From Balneolales bacterium (GTDB lineage: Bacteria; Bacteroidota; Rhodothermia; Balneolales; Natronogracilivirgulaceae), in contig SKWQ01000014.1 in assembly GCA_007128855.1 (NCBI GenBank), positions 1 to 48,255 on the forward strand: 48,255 nt of DNA. The letters run 5' to 3'. Numbering within the stretch: the stretch's first letter is position 1; each line of letters starts with the position of its first letter. Both the position numbers and the translations under genes were made by a program. The notes beneath the pieces are model-generated. The model saw nothing but the letters and a program-made list of their open reading frames with translations, did not search any database and was not told the DNA's origin. This document shows, piece after piece, positions 44,106 through 48,255 of the stretch.

Positions 44106-44819
44106 TCATTCGCTTCCGAGGTCATGGAAAAGGCAGGACACATGCGGCATGTACTCTTCCTGGAAAAATTCGAAGTAAATGGTATCTCCCGTCCTTTCCA
44201 GCACTTTTGCTTCCCTGATCACATTTTGATAAGTGCGGTAGCAGTCGAGGGCGCCTGCGGCCTTTTTGATATCCCCGGGCAAAACAGGAACCGCACAGTC
44301 TATTTCCTCATCGTTTGAAGTATGGAGCCTGAATTTCCCCCCTTCCATATCGGTTGGTGCAAGTGTGAACAGGGCAAGCCGCTTTGGTGCGCGGTCCCAT
44401 TCCTTTCGCAATTTACAGAAAACCCGTTTTACGATAGCGTGGGAAACAAGATGATCATGAAACCCGCTGATCCCGTGCACCGCATAGGTGACAATGACAT
44501 CGGGCTGGATGGTACGGATGTGCTCCTCTGTTATTTCCTCCAGTACCTGCGGGTCCATTTCCTTCAGTCCGCTGTCCGGCAGATCCAAAACCTTCATACC
44601 TGTCAAACTAAGCACTTTTGCGACATCGAGCATCTCCTCAAACCGCACTTTACCCATTTGTTCGATGGAATATCCATAATCATGGCGGACCTTAGTGGCT
44701 CCTCCGCGCGTGTAGGTCAACAGAAAAACCTCATGGCCCCGGCGGATTTGCGACGCGATTGCGGGGGCGGGCCCAAATGATTCGTCATCGGGATGTGGAA
44801 AAATATAGAGAACACGCAT
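44106..44819 (-). CDS. PIG-L/LmbE family deacetylase
   Basis: 237 aa; YIFPHPDDESFGPAPAIA (HPDDE), TYAVHGISGFHDHLVSHAIV. Confidence 0.9.
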   Translation of the reverse strand: MRVLYIFPHPDDESFGPAPAIASQIRRGHEVFLLTYTRGGATKVRHDYGYSIEQMGKVRFEEMLDVAKVLSLTGMKVLDLPDSGLKEMDPQVLEEITEEHIRTIQPDVIVTYAVHGISGFHDHLVSHAIVKRVFCKLRKEWDRAPKRLALFTLAPTDMEGGKFRLHTSNDEEIDCAVPVLPGDIKKAAGALDCYRTYQNVIREAKVLERTGDTIYFEFFQEEYMPHVSCLFHDLGSE

Positions 44820-44823
44820 GGGT

Positions 44824-46302
44824 TCAGGCGTAATTTTCTTTTGGCCCAGCTGAACGCTTAATCAGTTTCGAATAGAAGAAAATCATTTCGTGGTAGTTAT
44901 GCTTTGACAACCGTTCGTTGGTGCCGTGTACACGGTCAAGATCGCTCTCTTCGGCGCGTAGTGGAATGAATCTGTATATGTTTTTTGTCAGGCCTGCATA
45001 GTGCCGCGCATCGGTTGCGCCAACCATGAGCGTCGGGGCAACGACTACCTCCGGGAAGACATTTTTGATGGTTTTTCTCAACAGTTTGAAAGCGGGATCT
45101 TCAACATCTGATACACTGGATGGATTGATCGAGCCGATCAACTCACGAATTTCGATTCTGGAGTCGTTTATCGCATTTCTGACATGATTTGTGACACTTT
45201 CAATAGTGTCATTTGGATGGATCCGGAAATTGACAACAGCCCTGGCTTGCGTGGGAAGGACGTTTTCTTTTACCCCGGATTCAAAAATGGTGGTGGCTAT
45301 CGTAGTGCTCATTGCCGCTTTTGTTGCTGGCATACGATCCAGTTCACGCTTGACCAATCCCCGGAATAGCCAGAGGTTTGCCATGACGATCCGATATAAA
45401 AAAGGCATTTGTGGGCCAATGGATTCCATCGTTCTTTTAACCAGACCATCAACTTTCCCTTTTATGGGATTGTTTTCAAGTTTGTGGATGGCTTCACTCA
45501 GTACCGCAATAGAAGTGAGACCCTGTGGGACAGATGAGTGACCGCCTTCCGCAATCGTCGATAATTCAAGGCTCAAATACCCTTTTTCGGCAACAGCCAC
45601 CAATGCAACGGGACTGTGCAGGTCGGGGAGAATTTCGTGTACAATGGGAGTTCCCTCGTCGAGCAGGAATTCCAGTTCCACCCCTCTGCCCTTCAACAGT
45701 TCACCGATGGCATGTGCGCCGTGTTGTCCGTCCACTTCCTCATCATGCCCAAATCCCAGATAGATTGTGCGTTCCGGCTCGTATCCGGATTCCAGGAGGT
45801 GTTCAACGGCCTCCATGATTGCCAGGACCCCGCCTTGCACATCCATCGCACCGCGTCCCCATATATAACCTTCTGCGATTTTCCCCTCAAATGGCGGATG
45901 CTCCCAATCCTGTTCCGTTCCGGGTTCGATGGGTACGACGTCAATGTGACAGGTATACATGACCGGGTTCAGGTGGGCAGTTTTTCCCTGCCAGGTATAC
46001 AGCAGGCTGTATTCATTGATGACTTCCCTTTTCAGCTTCTGATGGATGTGCGGGAATGAACTTTCCAGGAATTTATGCATTTGAAGAAACGCATCCTGAT
46101 TGAAGCCCTCTGTTTCCTGAGTGGATACCGTCTCATATGTTATTGCTTCACTGAGGCGTTCGGCTGCCTCATCGATATCAAAATCGCCGGGCACGATCCG
46201 ATTTTTTTCTCCGTGATGTCTTGTATACCTAAGTGTCCTGATCAGCAGGACTGCGATAAATAACAAGAACAGGAGTCCCAGGACGGCTAATGTTGCTATC
46301 AT
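44824..46302 (-). CDS. M20 family metallopeptidase (membrane-anchored)
   Basis: 492 aa; N-terminal TM, MYTCHIDVVP, IWGRGAMDVQGG, GFGHDEEVDGQHGA, EGGHSSVPQG. Confidence 0.92.
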   Translation of the reverse strand: MIATLAVLGLLFLLFIAVLLIRTLRYTRHHGEKNRIVPGDFDIDEAAERLSEAITYETVSTQETEGFNQDAFLQMHKFLESSFPHIHQKLKREVINEYSLLYTWQGKTAHLNPVMYTCHIDVVPIEPGTEQDWEHPPFEGKIAEGYIWGRGAMDVQGGVLAIMEAVEHLLESGYEPERTIYLGFGHDEEVDGQHGAHAIGELLKGRGVELEFLLDEGTPIVHEILPDLHSPVALVAVAEKGYLSLELSTIAEGGHSSVPQGLTSIAVLSEAIHKLENNPIKGKVDGLVKRTMESIGPQMPFLYRIVMANLWLFRGLVKRELDRMPATKAAMSTTIATTIFESGVKENVLPTQARAVVNFRIHPNDTIESVTNHVRNAINDSRIEIRELIGSINPSSVSDVEDPAFKLLRKTIKNVFPEVVVAPTLMVGATDARHYAGLTKNIYRFIPLRAEESDLDRVHGTNERLSKHNYHEMIFFYSKLIKRSAGPKENYA

Positions 46303-46474
46303 ACAAAATTAAAGAAATGCTTCGACATGTAACTTTGGGTCAGGAATGTCTTTAGCTGTTTTATCGGCAGGAATTTACATCCCTGATATCAAAAATAGGC
46401 AAGAAGTTCCTGAAAAAAAACGTACTACACCCCTTATACTCAAAGTATAGACGTTATGCATGCGAAGCATGGTT

Positions 46475-46530
46475 GTTCTGAAAAAGGTTAACAGCGGATA
46501 CGTGAAGTATCCGCTGTTTAAAATCAGAAC
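46475..46530 (-). terminator. Strong hairpin terminator for the cold-shock gene, inside a composite inverted repeat
   Basis: Perfect 12-bp stem AACAGCGGATAC-gtgaa-GTATCCGCTGTT (46490-46518) followed on the minus strand by AACCTTTTT; outer arms GTTCTGA (46475-46481) and TCAGAAC (46524-46530) are also complementary. Located ~50 nt after the csp stop codon. Confidence 0.8.
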
Positions 46531-46571
46531 TGTTGAAAGGAAAGCAATTCAGGAAGCAGATCGTATCGTTG

Positions 46572-46784
46572 CTACACCTTGATCACTTCCTTTGCTTGTA
46601 ATCCCTTGTCACTTTCAGCCACAGTGAATTCAACTTTTTCACCTTCATTCAAAACCCGGTAACCCTCCGCCTGAATTTCGCTGAAGTGTACAAACAAATC
46701 TTCGCCACTTTCCCGGCTGATGAAACCATATCCTTTGGCGCCATTAAACCACTTTACGACACCTAATTCTCTTTCTTCTGACAT
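46572..46784 (-). CDS. Cold-shock domain protein
   Basis: 70 aa; GVVKWFNGAKGYGFISRESGEDLFVHFSEI (RNP1/RNP2). Confidence 0.97.
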   Translation of the reverse strand: MSEERELGVVKWFNGAKGYGFISRESGEDLFVHFSEIQAEGYRVLNEGEKVEFTVAESDKGLQAKEVIKV

Positions 46785-46902
46785 AACTTCTAATACTCCT
46801 TAGTTATTAAATATTGCATCAACAGCATGCGATGTATCAGGATTCGGCCCAATGAGAGCTGCATACCTGAAACGCATTGCCATTAGAGATTATAACTTTT
46901 TC

Positions 46903-46910
46903 CAAACATA
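46903..46910 (-). promoter_or_regulatory. Candidate Bacteroidota-type -7 element (TANNTTTG) for the cold-shock gene
   Basis: Minus strand reads TATGTTTG, an exact match to TANNTTTG; T-rich sequence lies in the -33 area but without an exact TTTG at the canonical spacing. Confidence 0.45.
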
Positions 46911-46938
46911 TTAGCAATGAAATTGAAAAAACTTGTAA

Positions 46939-47499
46939 TTATTTGCTTTTATGAACACATCGCTGCAATTCCTGCATAATTCTGGTCTTGAGCGTTCTCG
47001 TCTTGGCATAGGAAAAATTGAACTTTTCAGATATTTCAATAAGGTTGACGGAACTTGATGAAAAGAATGTCATGATAAAGCTTCTATTCGAATCTGAGAG
47101 TTGTTGAAGGCATTTCTTCAGCAGTTTTTGTCTCTCTTCATCAATAAGGTTTTGGAGTTGCTGGGCAGGTTCCGGGAGGATGTTTTCTGAAAAAGAGGGA
47201 TCCATGTCCGATCTTTGTTCAATTTTTTTAAATCTCAGATATTCGTTTCTGGAAGCTGTAAGAAAATACTTGAAAATGGATTTCCTGTCGGAGATCCGGT
47301 CATTCCGGATCATTTCAAATACATCTGAAAAGGCCTGATAGGCACATTCCTCTGCTATGCTCTCCGGAGCTCCCATCCGTATGCGTAAATATATGATGAC
47401 TCTTTTCATCAAGTCTGATGACAGGTCATCCACCGCTGCCCTGTCATCGCGCAGGATGGCGTCAATCAAGCCGGAATAATCAGAGGTAATAGTTGACAA
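46939..47499 (-). CDS. Divergent sigma-70 (ECF-like) family protein
   Basis: 186 aa; AEECAYQAFSDVFEMI region-2-like, LTASRNEYLRFKKIEQ, C-terminal HTH LIEISEKFNFSYAKTRTLKTRIMQELQRCV. Confidence 0.7.
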   Translation of the reverse strand: MSTITSDYSGLIDAILRDDRAAVDDLSSDLMKRVIIYLRIRMGAPESIAEECAYQAFSDVFEMIRNDRISDRKSIFKYFLTASRNEYLRFKKIEQRSDMDPSFSENILPEPAQQLQNLIDEERQKLLKKCLQQLSDSNRSFIMTFFSSSSVNLIEISEKFNFSYAKTRTLKTRIMQELQRCVHKSK

Positions 47500-47865
47500 G
47501 ACGCTGTTATTACTTTTGTTATATCGTTTTTGTAAATCATTTTACAAAATGTGCAGATGTGCCAATTTATCCAAAGTTACTTTCTAATTTCAAATTTTTC
47601 GGATAATCTCTTGAAAAAATCGAGAAACAAATGATTTTTTCGTTGCCACATAACATTTTTCTGCATTATATTTCAATTAATTTTTTATAATAATACAAAT
47701 CGTTTTCAAACAGGTTTACCAGATTTAAAAAAATGCGAAATTTTTTGTAACAAATGATGTATTTATTACTCCTAGTTATGAAGCAGAAAAATGTGTCCTG
47801 CACATTATTGAATCTAAACAACAAAACAAAGCTCAACATAAAGCTCAATTAATCGAGGATTAACC

Positions 47866-48057
47866 ATGAAATCTTTCAAGAACCTCTCCCTTATCGCAGC
47901 CCTTACCTTTACCGTGGTCCTGTCGTCCTGCAGCGGCATCACCGGCGCCAACAACACTGCCGACGAGCTCCTGCTCCAGGCCGAAGACATGAAGGACCAG
48001 CGCGTCCAGGAAAGCGGCGGTGAAAAATTCCGCATGATCCGTGTCCGTCCTGACTGA
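47866..48057 (+). CDS. Small predicted lipoprotein (63 aa), tandem copy 1
   Basis: MKSFKNLSLIAALTFTVVLSSCSGITGANNTADELLLQAEDMKDQRVQESGGEKFRMIRVRPD; LSSC lipobox with Cys22; strongly C-ending codons; GAGG 7 nt upstream of the ATG; sequence repeated 243 bp downstream. Confidence 0.8.
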   Translation: MKSFKNLSLIAALTFTVVLSSCSGITGANNTADELLLQAEDMKDQRVQESGGEKFRMIRVRPD

Positions 48058-48108
48058 CATATGTCATAACCCACTCTCTCAAGTAAGCTCATCTAAATTC
48101 ATACAGCC

Positions 48109-48255
48109 ATGAAATCTTTCAAGAACCTCTCCCTTATCGCAGCCCTTACCTTTACCGTGGTCCTGTCATCCTGCAGCGGCATCACCGGCGCCAACAACAC
48201 TGCCGACGAGCTCCTGCTCCAGGCCGAAGACATGAAGGACCAGCGCGTCCAGGAA
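48109..48255 (+). CDS. Small predicted lipoprotein, tandem copy 2 (truncated by window end)
   Basis: 147 bp identical to 47866-48012 except G47925 -> A48168 (TCG/TCA, both Ser); protein identical over the 49 visible residues. Confidence 0.8.
   Translation, partial: MKSFKNLSLIAALTFTVVLSSCSGITGANNTADELLLQAEDMKDQRVQE

Larger units (their letters stand above)
47866..48255 (+). repeat. Direct tandem repeat, unit 243 bp (147 bp visible in copy 2)
   Basis: Direct comparison of 47866-48012 and 48109-48255: one mismatch; homology stops within about 2 bp upstream of each ATG. Confidence 0.95.

Noticed and set aside
47814-48092. 92-aa minus-strand ORF across the tandem lipoprotein repeat
   Set aside because: Its antisense composition mirrors the coding bias of the plus-strand ORF, which has a proper lipobox; no independent signal.

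Overview
This 48.3 kb chromosomal window is mostly housekeeping sequence. Protein content suggests a Bacteroidota/Rhodothermota/Balneolota-type bacterium; this taxonomic guess is inference from gene families and layout. In order it carries: a fatty-acid/phospholipid block (fabD partial, fabH, plsX, rpmF, DUF177); a deoxynucleoside kinase, pgi and pfkA; a polyprenyl synthetase, an LpxH-like phosphoesterase and a class A PBP; atpC-atpD; rsmB, valS and a UvrD/PcrA helicase; an M50-CBS protease; an outer-membrane protein; lon and rsgA; a DUF6588-like protein; polA; a SpoIIE-type phosphatase; a TPR protein; a LOG-family protein; DUF5683-parB-parA; an ECF sigma/anti-sigma pair; uvrC; an RluA-type pseudouridine synthase; DsbD plus a thioredoxin lipoprotein; a beta-barrel protein; PIG-L and M20 enzymes; a cold-shock gene; and a divergent ECF sigma. 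The most unusual structure is at the extreme right edge. After an AT-rich non-coding stretch there is a 63-aa predicted small lipoprotein gene (47866-48057). It is followed 243 bp downstream by a second copy whose visible 147 bp differ at one synonymous position, while the sequence upstream of each copy is largely unrelated. The window ends inside copy 2, so this may be the start of a longer tandem array of small secreted/lipidated peptides. Smaller observations include a cold-shock gene with a likely ~110-nt leader and a strong hairpin terminator, and several palindromes in intergenic regions that could be operators. No tRNA, rRNA, CRISPR array or transposase was recognised.
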